A stretch of DNA of 64,000 nucleotides. Origin: Rhynchonema sp. JSB1_4. Lineage: Eukaryota > Nematoda > Chromadorea > Monhysterida > Xyalidae. Shown piece by piece: positions 35,201 through 44,059 of this stretch; within the stretch, counting starts at the first letter, position 1; each line of letters starts with the position of its first letter. Under the pieces are notes generated by a model. It had not been told where the DNA came from, did no database searches, and worked only from the letters and a program-made list of their open reading frames with translations. The position numbers were made by a program, and so were the translations under genes. Location: the NCBI GenBank assembly GCA_030248065.1, contig JASAMV010007832.1:26620-90619 (forward strand). The letters run 5' to 3'.

Positions 35201-36033
35201 ATTGACATGCTGGCAGCGCACACGTGCAATTTTCCAGGATGCAAAGAATTACCGTTTTAAGGCCTATTTTAGAATAATTTTCACCTATTTTTACGACTAA
35301 CTTTGACCTGTTGACCAACACACCCACATCGGCACACTCTACCGAGCTGGATGGAGCTAAACTACTTCGAAAAATTCACCGTCACAAGTATTCCGTTGCT
35401 AGCAATTTGCAACTAAATTTCGGTCTCCAGGTCAAAACCTAAACACTTGATCGTTAAATTAAAAAATTTAATTTAACAGCATTTTGGCCAAAAATTTGCT
35501 TAAATAGCTGTTATGTGGAGGGTGATTTTTGGGACTTTGAGGACGAAAAACACCCCACACACCCCTTCCCCCCAGGGAGGTACACTAACCGCCTCGCCGA
35601 ACCAGAACCTGTCTGCAGGTATTCGTTATTTTTCGACCATAAAAATTTTAAAATGTGGGTGGGAGCTTTTGTCATTGGCACGATCGGGTCTCGGGTTATT
35701 TCATGAACTATCGGGTATCGACATTTGCCAAGTGTCGGCACACACCCCGATAAAACTCCCTGGCTACCAGCGGTCCACTTTGAAGATATTCAACCAGAGA
35801 AAAGGCAAACAAACAAGCAAAACCCCAAAACTCACTCATTTCTCTGGTTTCATCCGGTGTCAGCCTCGGCGATGTATAATTGAGCGGCGGCAGAGTCTCA
35901 TCCACAACCGTGTCCATGTTCGTACAGTCCTTTCGCGGCTGGAATCGCTGTCCGCGATCGGTATTGGCCCGATGGTGAAAACGGGCGTCTCGATCGGGCC
36001 AACCACGAGCGTGTGACGGGTGTCGGCCCGGGC
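26245..36033 (-). CDS. Unrecognised glutamine-rich protein, 12 exons, at least 640 aa
   Basis: Exons, 5' to 3': 36033-35836, 34655-34572, 33421-33324, 33072-32970, 31524-31428, 31161-31002, 30361-30297, 29859-29664, 29418-29340, 28398-27754, 27103-27009, 26484-26245. Every junction keeps phase and the frame stays open for 685 codons, strong evidence for one gene. The initiator may be the Met of NMDTVVDETLPP in the first listed exon (then about 647 aa), or lie in a missing 5' exon. The N-terminal half is mixed alpha/beta (MRLYDGIVAEVDQRIARVI; PYGGPCIEGIGVIVVLGSDG) without signal peptide or membrane helix. The large exon at 28398-27754 carries PPPVPVPR, several Gln tracts (CAA/CAG runs near 27900-27945 and 28125-28150) and basic, low-complexity sequence. 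I know no family for it; RNA-binding or scaffold roles would be guesses. Introns are rich in MITEs. Confidence 0.8.
26701..26960. repeat. MITE, TTTCTAATTTC family, copy 1
   Basis: Arms of about 100 bp: TTTCTAATTTCTTTGCCTC at the left, complement at the right, inner CAACAAGCTCAACACAC. Sits in the intron between exons 27009-27103 and 26245-26484. Second copy at 31552-31808. Confidence 0.88.
27240..27720. mobile_element. Decayed element with A/T runs
   Basis: Right end near 27714 (AAGTATACCGCCACTG, complement CAGTGGCGGTATACTT) faces a left end near 27340 (CCACTTACACTTGCGGG). Inner AACGG(T)n and TCCTTAAGTGCTGG pieces are shared with 19580 and 22840. No clear target duplication. Within an intron of the 26245-36033 gene. 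Confidence 0.5.
28862..29222. mobile_element. TA-flanked MITE, TAGTCCAGCCAC family, copy 1
   Basis: Termini TAGTCCAGCCAC...CTCATGAGACGACTT and complement, flanked by TA, as for Tc1/mariner-type elements. 361 bp. Copy 2 is at 55530-55888 and is highly similar without frameshifts, so both are recent. The open frames it contains in three phases are a by-product of its composition. Confidence 0.88.
30045..30215. repeat. Dispersed repeat with inverted ends
   Basis: Ends GAGCCTGATTTCGAAG and ...AAATCTGGCTCGTGTTGG. Shares GTGGCTGCTGATTTGG and ACGAGGATTTTCTC with 25620-25790. Lies in an intron of the 26245-36033 gene. Confidence 0.6.
31552..31808. repeat. MITE, TTTCTAATTTC family, copy 2
   Basis: Long inverted arms as in copy 1 (TTTCTAATTTCGTTGCCTC at the left, ATTAGAAA at the right). 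Same gene, different intron. Adjacent on its right to the foldback at 31815. Confidence 0.88.
31815..31982. repeat. Foldback element, 168 bp
   Basis: Arms TACTCTGACAATTCTTTTGG and complement, with an inner stem CGTAAAGCGCATGATGCGTG. The loop is about 30 bp. It abuts the preceding MITE, suggesting repeated insertion at one intronic site. Confidence 0.85.
32070..32110 (-). promoter_or_regulatory. ATGTTTCA plus TATA-box unit
   Basis: Minus strand reads ATGTTTCACCATCACTATAA then AAGG: the octamer followed 7 nt later by TATAAAA. The spacing resembles a proximal element plus TATA of small-RNA promoters. No transcript can be named. Confidence 0.35.
32167..32362. repeat. MITE, TTTTCGAAACGGTGTAAAGG family, copy 2
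   Basis: Same arms as 15716-15929, and the loop shares GTTAATAACAGGCAATGTTT. Inside an intron of the 26245-36033 gene. Confidence 0.85.
33104..33152. mobile_element. 49-bp minimal TGTCGGG-family hAT-like element
   Basis: Begins TAGGGTTAGAGAGATGTCGG and ends CCTCTAACCATA, only 49 bp in all, flanked by the exact 8-bp duplication TTTGAGAT (33096-33103, 33153-33160). It lies in the intron 33073-33323. Either an internally deleted element that still transposed, or an excision-like remnant that kept both ends. Confidence 0.85.
33532..33870. mobile_element. hAT-like MITE, CAGTGATGTAGTTGG family
   Basis: Ends CAGTGATGTAGTTGG and CCAACTGCGTCACTG. Flanks AAACATAC and GCACATAC agree at 6 of 8 positions. 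Intronic in the 26245-36033 gene. CAGTGACGTAGTTGG at 29936 is another left end of this family. Confidence 0.8.
34030..34165. repeat. GGGCCTGAA dispersed repeat, copy 1
   Basis: Inverted halves: GGCCGATTCAGAGCCGGCTG...TAAGC at the left, GGGCCTGAAAAACTGGGCC at the right. Related copies are at about 60490-60790 and, inverted, 61975-62095. No coding. Confidence 0.65.
34955..35010 (-). promoter_or_regulatory. Three-copy ATGTTTCA-TATA unit, copy 2
   Basis: Minus strand: CGTAAATGTTTCAACAGCAC, then TATAAAT, then TCAAAAGAGTTGACAG. It aligns over about 50 bp with 37785-37840 and more weakly with 26555-26605. Conservation continues past the TATA-like box, as expected if a short transcript starts there. 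Could equally be a short dispersed repeat. Confidence 0.4.
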
Positions 36034-36433
36034 CTGAAATTAAATAGGTACAGTGAAACATCAGCTTGTCAAACTAGGTGTTGGTCGGTCGGTCAGTTAC
36101 AGCGGGTCTTACGCAATCGCTGGTGTCTTCAAGCTGCGTTTCTGGCTTTGTTCACACAATTATGATTCCTCTCCATGTTGGCAAATCAATACAGGACATT
36201 AGCAAGTGCGATAACAGCAAGAATATAGGTTTAATTTTTGTGCGCAACGCGCCTGCTGTCGATGTCTGTGATGACGGTAGCTATCCGGCCGGGTGCAGTA
36301 ACCTCTTCAGAACAGGTGCGTTTCAAATTACCTTTCGAAAAACCTCATGGTCAAATTTTCTGGATTGCAATCAAAATTTCCATGACACACTAAGGCTGCC
36401 ATCACAATGCATCCGAGTTAGCGATGTTGCGAG

Positions 36434-36906
36434 TAGGGTTGGAGAGATGTCGGGTGCCGGGTGTCTGTCGGGTGCCAAAAAAGTGTAGGTGTCGGGTGCC
36501 TCCAGGTGTCGGGTGTCGAGTTTTTTGGGACCCGACACCCGACAGCCGACACCCGACACTTACAGTTCAAAACATCAGTTTTGCCGAGAAAAGAATTTTG
36601 AGAAAAAATTTTCTTCGAATCAAATGTTTCCGAAGACGCAGAATGTGTCATTTTTATGTGAAAATACTTGAATTCAGTCACTTGATCCAAAAAATAATAA
36701 CTAGTAGTGCGAAGGAGCAAAAAGTTGCCTGTTTTTGGTCCAAAAACAGGTGTCGGGTGTCGGGTTTTTTCCAAAAACTAGATGTCGGGTGTCGGGTTTT
36801 TTTTTGAATTGTCGGGTGTCGGCTTTTTTTCTCAAATGTCGGGTGTCGGGTATTTTCAGATGTCGGGTGTCGGGTACCCCCGCCCCCCCCCCGACCTCTA
36901 ACCCTA
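36434..36906. mobile_element. hAT-like MITE, TGTCGGG family, copy 3
   Basis: Termini TAGGGTTGGAGAGATGTCGG and ...CCGACCTCTAACCCTA; exact target duplication GTTGCGAG (36426-36433, 36907-36914). Shares the central core with copies 1 and 2. Confidence 0.92.
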
Positions 36907-37784
36907 GTTGCGAGTTAGCTCAGCGTGGCCATTTCTGTTCACAATGCATTTATGAGTTTGCGTTTGCGAGTTTTCGGTTCGCAAACTCGCAAAAAGCCGA
37001 TTAGCCTTGCTTCTAATTTTGCGTACGAGTTCGGTGTGCGCTTGCTTCCCGGAGCAAAAAATGTATGGTTATTTCGATGAATTTGACTTCCCAGGTATTC
37101 TTGGTCAGTTTTGACCAGTGTCACATTGTGGTTTTATGATTTACACTTTGCTGCTCTTATCCATGACGATACCATTCGCCTGCCCACACGAAATGACACA
37201 CACAAATTCAACCTAAAGGCAAATGATGTTCCTGTGGTGTTTTGCTCGCATCACAATTTTTTTTGTTTTGATAGAAAATAGCAAGAAGTTCTGAAGACTT
37301 GAATGAGCAGAATTTGTGGGAATCGACTCGCGAGCGTGTATAGTGAATATAGTCGCAATTTTTTCGGAAAAATATATTTACTGAAAAAAATCGTTTTTTT
37401 TTCGATATTTTTTCGAGCCAAATTTTGGCACCGGTCAAAATGGCGTATGGCACAGTGTGCGCTAAAATGGTGTATGAAAAGGAATCCTGTGCGAATAAAA
37501 GCTGTAAAAGGGCTGGAAAACACTTGCAAAAGTATGTTTCTGCACTAAAACTAGGTTTGTTTCCCATAATTTTGTCACTTTTTCAGAAAAGTTCAAAATC
37601 CGCCGTGCAATTTTTTCGGAAAAAATATATTGCACTGAAAAAACGGTTTGCAACTATTGAAACTGATTGCAGAAAATACTGCAAAAAATTGTGTCTCAAA
37701 TACTGCCTCATCAACATCATTTCAGCTTTGTAATTAATTTTTTTATTAAATTATCTTTTTTTATGATCGATAATTGATGAGACA

Positions 37785-37840
37785 GTATTGCTGTCAACTC
37801 TTTCGACGGCATTTATATAGCGTTCATGAAACATTTATGA
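37785..37840 (-). promoter_or_regulatory. Three-copy ATGTTTCA-TATA unit, copy 3
   Basis: Minus strand: ATAAATGTTTCATGAACGCT, then ATATAAATGCCG, then TCGAAAGAGTTGACAG. Matches copy 2 through TTGACAG.AAT. Intergenic. Confidence 0.4.
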
Positions 37841-38160
37841 CGTCCGAAAGCCGGGGCATCTATTTCACTTATCGATTGACGTCAACACACGGGCATAGAC
37901 GATGACGGCAGGCTGGCTGCTGTTGCATGCACGAATTATAAGGCAGGCGTGCAACAACTAGCATATGCTACCAACCAGTTGTCGGATCGGTCGGTCGTTC
38001 ATCACTGGGCAGAGAGGGCAATGATTGATTACGCACAATGTTGTTGTTGTTCGGTCGATGTTGTTGGTGTACCTTCGGCCCACGACCAGCTGAATGAAAA
38101 ACAAAACAAATTACACCCCCATGGATTGTTTGCAACCCAATACTTGAGATTTGCACGTGA

Positions 38161-38517
38161 AGGTTTGAAGTTTGGGCGCAATTTGCAACCAGAATCGTCA
38201 TTTTCCCTGTAAATCACTCAATTGCACCGAAAAAATTGGTCAACCTGCATCGAAAATTCAACAATCAGGGCGAAGAGATCTTGCCCAGATCTCCAACCTT
38301 TGTGCTGATCGGATACATCGGATTGAACACATCGGATAAACGGTATTATGCAACTGAAGAACAAAACAAGGTGCTGGTCAAAAACAAACCGAATCCAAAA
38401 CGTCCCCGTTTGGTCCGATTATTGGTCTCATTGGTGTTCACAACTTGTGCCATATTGGTGTTATTGTCGCCCTCGACCCCACCTGCTGGCACCATAACAG
38501 AAAAATGGAGAGATTAG
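38161..38517 (+). CDS. Candidate last exon of a membrane protein
   Basis: Open frame with protein-like composition: NLHRKFNNQGEEILPRSPTF, a basic stretch (NKPNPKRPRLVR), then one hydrophobic helix (LLVSLVFTTCAILVLLS) and a short tail ending EKWRD. There is no in-frame ATG, so an upstream exon would be needed; a possible acceptor is the AACCAG at about 38191. No family recognised. Confidence 0.35.
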   Translation, partial: RFEVWAQFATRIVIFPVNHSIAPKKLVNLHRKFNNQGEEILPRSPTFVLIGYIGLNTSDKRYYATEEQNKVLVKNKPNPKRPRLVRLLVSLVFTTCAILVLLSPSTPPAGTITEKWRD

Positions 38518-39001
38518 ATCGAATTGGACAGGATAGATCTGAAAAACGGGAAAGGGACAAAATCCAAGCTAGCTAGTGCGTGTAAAAATGATGCAACGCG
38601 CAGCGATAGTGAAAGCAATCATGCTTTATGGAGACAGACACCACACCCGCGACAAAACATACAATCCACAATGACTTTCTGAATTCACTTTTATTCACAT
38701 TCAAGAAATTACAAACAGAAACTACTGCAATGATCTTATTGGTGCACAAAATAGTCTTACCGAAGTTGCAATCACGCAAAGAGAGAAAAAACACAAAACC
38801 GACTTTATGCCGGTCTTCTTTCTGAAACCAAACCAGCCAACCGCACAACAACAGAAGACGATAACAACAAAATAGACAAAAAATGCTGTCAAGCTAGACA
38901 CATCCCAGAATGTAGAGCATGATCAACAAACAACAAAAACGCACACATTTTTAAACGTCAAAAGAAAATCAGCGACAAGATTCGATCCCGACGATGTTTG
39001 A

Positions 39002-42000
39002 TTACTGCGGCGGTCGGGGCATCATGCCTGGCGGCATACCGTAACCCGGCTGCATGGCGCCCGCACCAGGACCGCCCATGCCACGCACTGGACCAGCAAG
39101 ACCTGCGGGAGAAAATGGACATGCAGCATGTGCGTGTTATAGTGAGTACCATGGGTCGTATTTGGCGGGTTGGGGAAGGGTAGCCCGCCCCAACCACCAA
39201 CCGTAGGTACTGGCCCTTCGGACCAAGGACATGAGTAAATATCGAAATACAATTCAGGGGAACGTTAACTGGAGACCGCTGTACCACAGACCGCTATTTT
39301 CGGTTACGGTAGCCGAGAGCGGCTCCTTCTTGCGGATCGGAAATCTACCGTAACCGAAAGTAGCCATCGGCGGTATCCAGTTCACGCCCCCCTCCCAATT
39401 CAGGCCAGCATAATCATCGAAATTATCCAGCTCATGTCATGTCAAAGGAATGACCCAGTTAGTTACGCTGCCCCTTTGTCTTGTTGTCAGACGCACAACA
39501 CAAAAAATCGAAAATCCAATTGCCCCATGAACCAACCAGGTGCCGGACCGCCGGGGCCACCCATCGGTGCGGCGGGCATGCCTCGACCGGCCGCTTTGGC
39601 CACACCGGGTCCGGACATACCACCGGCTTTGGGAACTTTTGGTGCGTCCTCCTGTGAAATAATATTGATAATGTGTAATTAAATTGACAATATTGAAAGA
39701 ATAATATGATGGATAGATACTGTTGTTGGTGGGAAAAACATGGGACTTGATCACGACAGAAACATGAAGCGTCATAGAGTCCGCTCAATGAGAAAGATCG
39801 GCCAAATCAAAAAAATATGTTGAGCCAGAAAAACAAGGTTTAGCCAGCCAGCACGCAGCTCATGGTATAATTACAAAAATATGACGTGAAAACGCCAGTT
39901 ATTGACGTGAATATGATTGCGTCTCTGTTGGGTCAGTGCATTTTTGTGCGTGGCACCTATCACTTTGTCTGAAATTCAATCGCACTTCCCTGCCATAAAT
40001 AGCCGTTACATTCCTTAACCTGACAAATATAGATCACTTCACTTGAACTGTCAAACACACTTGTCAAATCTTGGCCAGTAAAAATACACAAAAGAATACA
40101 GAAAAATTTCCGTGAGAAAAACGGCTTTTTTCCAACAAGTAGAATATTTTTCGGGGAGAAAAATGACGACGACAAGATATAATCGCAAAACCAACTGACA
40201 TCTTTCGGCGGCGGTCCCTCGACGGTGAGGCTGACAATGTGCTCGCCACGGACCAGCACCAATCCCAAGGTGCGTTTCTCCTCCTGGTCCTGTGGTCGTT
40301 TGCCGGGTTTCGGTTTCACGCGTCTGAACTCTTCACATTCACTCAGCACGATGTTCATGTGTTTGTCGAATGCTGCAAAATGAATAAGATTTTTTGCGTC
40401 GTATAAATTACCAAAGAACCGGTTTCTTATATTTTGTGAAAAAAACCGAAAAACTGGAAAAAAACGAAAAATCCGACAAAGAACCGCAGTGCATAAGGGT
40501 AGGGGAGCCTAAAATAAGGTGTTTTCAAAGCATTTTATGTTCATACAGCCAATACTATGGCGTCAAATGGTGTTTTAACACTCAATATTATCAAAACTGT
40601 TCATAATTATACCACCACCACCGCCACCCAGCTTCCGACCAAATTGAGTCTCAAGAAAATATTTATTCGCTTTGGTTGGACAAAAATTGGCAAAATTTTC
40701 CGAAATTGTAAGCACGTTTCTGACGATGCAGCTGAGGTTTTTGCGGTTTTTCTTCCACACCCCAGATGGAGCCGGTTTTTTTGGTTTTTTTTTCACGGAA
40801 AAGCTGTTTTTTTAATCCGTAAGTATCGTGATCTCAGTGCAACTTGCACCTAGACCTAGCTATCCAACTTTTAGGTGCAATTCTGAAATCTTGGTGTTCG
40901 TAAAAAGCGTCTAAAAACCATGGTAAAGCACAGGTCACAAACGAGAACACCAACCTTTGAAATACCCAACGAATGTTCGCCCGTCCTGCAAGACGACACG
41001 CATCCGATAGTTCAAATGTAACATCATCTTGTTGTTGTTACCGATCGTCTGAATAAGATAATCGTTGGTTAACGTCAGCATAGTAGTGGCAGGGGGGTTG
41101 CGGTGGTTACCCCCTCTCAGCACTTACCTACCACAAAACCCGAGGGGGTCCCCCCTAGGTACAGTAGGTGGGTTGCCGCCCCTCGCCTGGTACAGTAGGT
41201 AGGTTGCCGCCCCTCCCCTGGTACAGTAGGTAGGTTGCCGCCCCACCTAACTTTTCACCCAAAACATTCATTTTTGGCCTAAAATTGCATAAAATTAGCA
41301 TATTTGTCTGCAAATACGCGAAAAATCGCGCGCTGCGCGCGAAATTGGTGTTTTGGGCCACATTTTTTTCAGTATTTAGACATAAAAAATTTCGTTTCCA
41401 GATGACCCCCCCCAAGTGGTACGACACCCCCTAGCTCGGCTGGTACAGTAGGTAGGTTGCCGCCCCGTATTTTGGGTGGTACAGTAGGTTGCCGCCAGTA
41501 TAGTACTTGGTCAGGGTGTTGACGATAGATAGATTGGGACCCGAAATGTGTTGACGATAGATAGATGACCCAAGCCCGAAATCTGGGGGGTCCACCCAAA
41601 CTTGTTGACGATAGATAAAGGGGGGGGGTCGCCAAAAATCAAGGTACAGTATAGTGCACTAAGTAGGTAATAATGTGTAAATATTAATGAAAATGTACTT
41701 AGATGTACTAAATCCGCGCGTAGCGCGCCATTTTTTGCCTATTTGGGACAAAAAATACCGATTTTGAGCCATTTTGAGGCAAAAATACCCGTTTTGGGGT
41801 CGAAATGTGTTGACGAAAGATAGATTGTTCCCAGAATTTGTTGACGATAGATAGATTTGCCCCAGTGTAGTTCCTGGGGGGGGTCCCCCCCTAAGGTACA
41901 CTAACCGCCGCGACCAAGGTACACTAGTACACTAACCGCCGCGCCAGGTACACTAACCGCCTCAATTTTTGCCCAAAATAGGCAATTTTAGGCCTAAAAT

Positions 42001-42885
42001 GGGCATTTTTAGCCCTAAAATGGGTGATTTTTAGGTCAATGTTGTCAAAAGTCGCCAAAATACCCTTTTTATGGAGAATTTTTTCCAAAAAGGGCAAAAA
42101 ATCGGTCAAATTTTCTACCTCAAAAAGTGACTTTTTCCTGAATTTGGGTCTTCCCCCCCCCTTCCCCCCCCCAGGGAGGTACACTAACCGCCGCACGGAA
42201 AAAAGGGGTAGGTACACTAACCGCCGCGCCGGACCAGGAACTACACTGATTTGCCCATAGGTGTTGACGATAGATAGATGAAATCAAAAAGTGTTGACGA
42301 TAGATAGATGAATTTGGGGGTGGGACCCCCCCCAAGTACTACCCTGGTTGCCACCCCGCCTGGGTGCCGTATTGTCGGAAATAGAACCCCCCATTAATTG
42401 ACCCCCCCATTAATTGAACCCCACGCAAATGGCTCGAAATCAAAAATAGAACCCCCCATTAATAGAACCCCACCCCCCAACCTTCACCGTACCACTGATT
42501 AGTGGTATGGTAAGGCTGTGTTGTTGTGTCAAACGTTGTTTAAGCTTGCGTTTTCAGCAGAATACGGCTTTTTAAGCATAATTAACGCTGTTAAAGGCAG
42601 AAAATACCCTAAACAGGCCATTTTAGGGGCATTATTAAGTGATTTTTTTTGTCGGGGGCCAAATGAAAAATATAACCCCCCGATAATTGACCCCCCATAA
42701 ATTGAACCCCCCCAAATGACTCCAGTGAAAAAATAGACCCCCCGGGTAGCTACACCACTGCTCTCACCTCTGTAAATTTAGCACAGTCCTATGCTTGGGC
42801 ATCCCGGCCCGGCCCGGTCTTCCAAATAGCTGGCCCGATCAGACCTCTGCCCTGCCTCTGCCGCTGGCTGGCACTGACTTACCAT
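39002..42885 (-). CDS. SNRPB: Small nuclear ribonucleoprotein SmB (SNRPB / SNR-2)
   Basis: Core Sm protein that assembles the heptameric ring on U1, U2, U4 and U5 snRNAs. Exons, 5' to 3': 42885-42883 (ATG only), 41048-40955, 40372-40200, 39651-39537, 39102-39002; 161 residues. The Sm fold is intact: Sm1 motif in [21 protein letters not shown] and [15 protein letters not shown], Sm2 motif in [19 protein letters not shown]. The C-terminal tail is Gly/Pro/Met-rich with [18 protein letters not shown] and [18 protein letters not shown] and AMQPGYG are typical of nematode SNR-2. The first exon ends exactly after the start codon (AAAATG|GTAAGT), an arrangement the alignment M-TIGNNNKM demands. Intron 1 (1,834 nt) is filled with nested hAT-like elements. 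Donors of introns 2-4 are GTTGGT, GTCAGT, GTTGGT. Confidence 0.96.
39264..39388. repeat. Foldback element in SmB intron 4
   Basis: Arms CGTTAACTGGA...TTTTCGGTTACGGTAG and complement CTACCGTAACCGAAA...TCCAGTTCACG, loop about 35 bp. Imperfect but clear. No coding. Confidence 0.8.
41085..41495. mobile_element. hAT-like fragments in SmB intron 1, left part
   Basis: 41085-41140 is the end of a GTAGTGGCAGG element (CATAGTAGTGGCAGG, truncated). From 41150 the GGTACAGTAGGT...GGTTGCCGCCCC family begins; its right end GGGTAGCTACACCACTG lies at 42726-42742, beyond two further insertions. Confidence 0.7.
41496..42346. mobile_element. AGGGTAGTACTTG-family element nested in SmB intron 1
   Basis: Ends CAGTATAGTACTTGG and CCAAGTACTACCCTG; flanks GTTGCCGC and GTTGCCAC agree at 7 of 8. 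Contains repeated GTTGACGATAGATAGAT and an inner block (41900-42250) with GGTACACTAACCGCC. Confidence 0.85.
42360..42725. mobile_element. AT-rich insertion with ACCCCCCATTAATTGA repeats
   Basis: Both ends carry ATAGAACCCCCCATTAATTG-like repeats (42385-42480 and 42670-42725), roughly inverted or direct copies. It interrupts the CAGTGGTGTAGC-family element just before its right end. Exact borders uncertain. Confidence 0.5.
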
Positions 42886-42991
42886 TTTGAAGATTTTGTC
42901 CGCAGAATTCGTGCGTGACCAATTTGTGCAGTTCTGTTGCCAAGCGGATCAGCACACGACGTTGTGCTGTGCTCAAAACTTTGATCAATCG
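42881..42991 (-). other. Open frame overlapping the SmB first exon
   Basis: Upstream of the SmB ATG, in another frame, the minus strand reads VLSTAQRRVLIRLATELHKL then [12 protein letters not shown] without a stop up to the same donor. A small phase-compatible exon could lie at 43147-43172. It cannot be spliced to SmB exon 2 without an immediate stop. It may be chance in a 5' UTR or part of an unknown overlapping gene. Confidence 0.25.
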
Positions 42992-43279
42992 CTTCAAGAC
43001 GTCACCACTCTCTCTTTACGACCACGACGACAATGTTCACTTGCTTTTGCTTTTGAAGGCAAACGGAAGCAAAACACCACAATAAGTACTTCTTGTTTCG
43101 CTTTCGCAAAGCGAAATCTTCTATTTTGTTGCCTTCTGTTGTAACACCTGCGTTAGCAGACCACAGAAATATCTGAAATAATAGGACCAATGGATTCAAG
43201 AAATTCCTAAGTTTATCTATCATTTAACATCCAGCAGATCATCAAAATCAAAACAAATCTGAATTGGAAAACTTTCAAA

Positions 43280-44059
43280 CAGAGGTCGCAATCCCGGCCC
43301 GGCCCGAGCCCCCAAATCTCCGGCCCGGCCCGGCCCGGCCCGACCCGTACCCCGAAATCTCCGGCCCGGCCCGGCCCGAACCCCCAAATCTCCGGCCCGG
43401 CCCGGCCCGGCCCGATTTTTTGGCTCAGATTTTAACCCAATTTTTGTCATAATTTTTTCAATTTTTTGACCCTATTTTTTTGGTTGAAAATTCATTTTTT
43501 TCCTTGAAAAGTCAGATAGACAATACCAATGGTGCAGCAGGGGGTGGGGTCCCCCTAGGTACAGTAGGTTAGGTAGATTGACGCTCCATCGTGGTACATA
43601 CAGTAGGTAGGTCGCCGCCCGGCGGCTGGTACAGTAAGTAGCTATTTTTGGCTCAAAATGGTATAAAATCGGTATTTTTCACTCCAAAAGGCGAAAAATC
43701 GCGCGCGAAATGAGCGTTTTGGAGTACATTTTCATCAACATTTTTATACCACTGGTAGGTAGGTTGTCGCCCCACATTTTTAGTGGTACAGTAAGTTGCC
43801 GCCCCGCCTGGGTAGCTACACCACTGGACAATACTGATCACTTACTTGCCGAATCCGTCAGAAATTTTAGTATTTTTGACAAAAAAATCCCTACTTTTTT
43901 CAGTAAAATAAGTCACTTCAGAAGCTTCGGGCCGGGGTGCCCGGCCCGGCCCGGCCCGACCCTCCAAATCTCCGGCCCGGCCCGGCCCGGCCCGAGCCAA
44001 AAGCCCAAAATCGCGGCCCGGCCCGGCCCGAGGTCGGGCCGGCCCGATTGCGACCTCTG
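43280..44059. mobile_element. hAT-like MITE with GGCCCGGCCC arrays
   Basis: Ends CAGAGGTCGCAATC and GATTGCGACCTCTG (14-bp inverted repeat), exact 8-bp duplication CTTTCAAA (43272-43279, 44060-44067). Both subterminal zones are tandem CCCGGCCCGGCC with CCAAATCTCCGG spacers. The element at 43527 is inserted in it. Confidence 0.92.
43527..43826. mobile_element. hAT-like MITE, CAGTGGTGTAGCTACC family, nested
   Basis: Ends CAATGGTGCAGCAGG and GGGTAGCTACACCACTG; exact 8-bp duplication GACAATAC (43519-43526, 43827-43834). 300 bp, the most complete small copy of the family in this window. Confidence 0.92.

Larger units (their letters stand above)
36034..38160. other. Intergenic, head side of the 26245-36033 gene
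   Basis: Apart from the element at 36434-36906 and an ATGTTTCA-TATA unit near 37830, I see no conserved exon. Open frames at 37208-37733 are A/T-rich, overlap on both strands and look non-coding. The missing 5' exon of the gene at 36033, if any, should be here. Confidence 0.35.

Noticed and set aside
42518..42700. 60-codon frame in SmB intron 1
   Set aside because: Falls inside the ACCCCCCATTAATTGA insertion; no splice link to SmB and repeat-derived.
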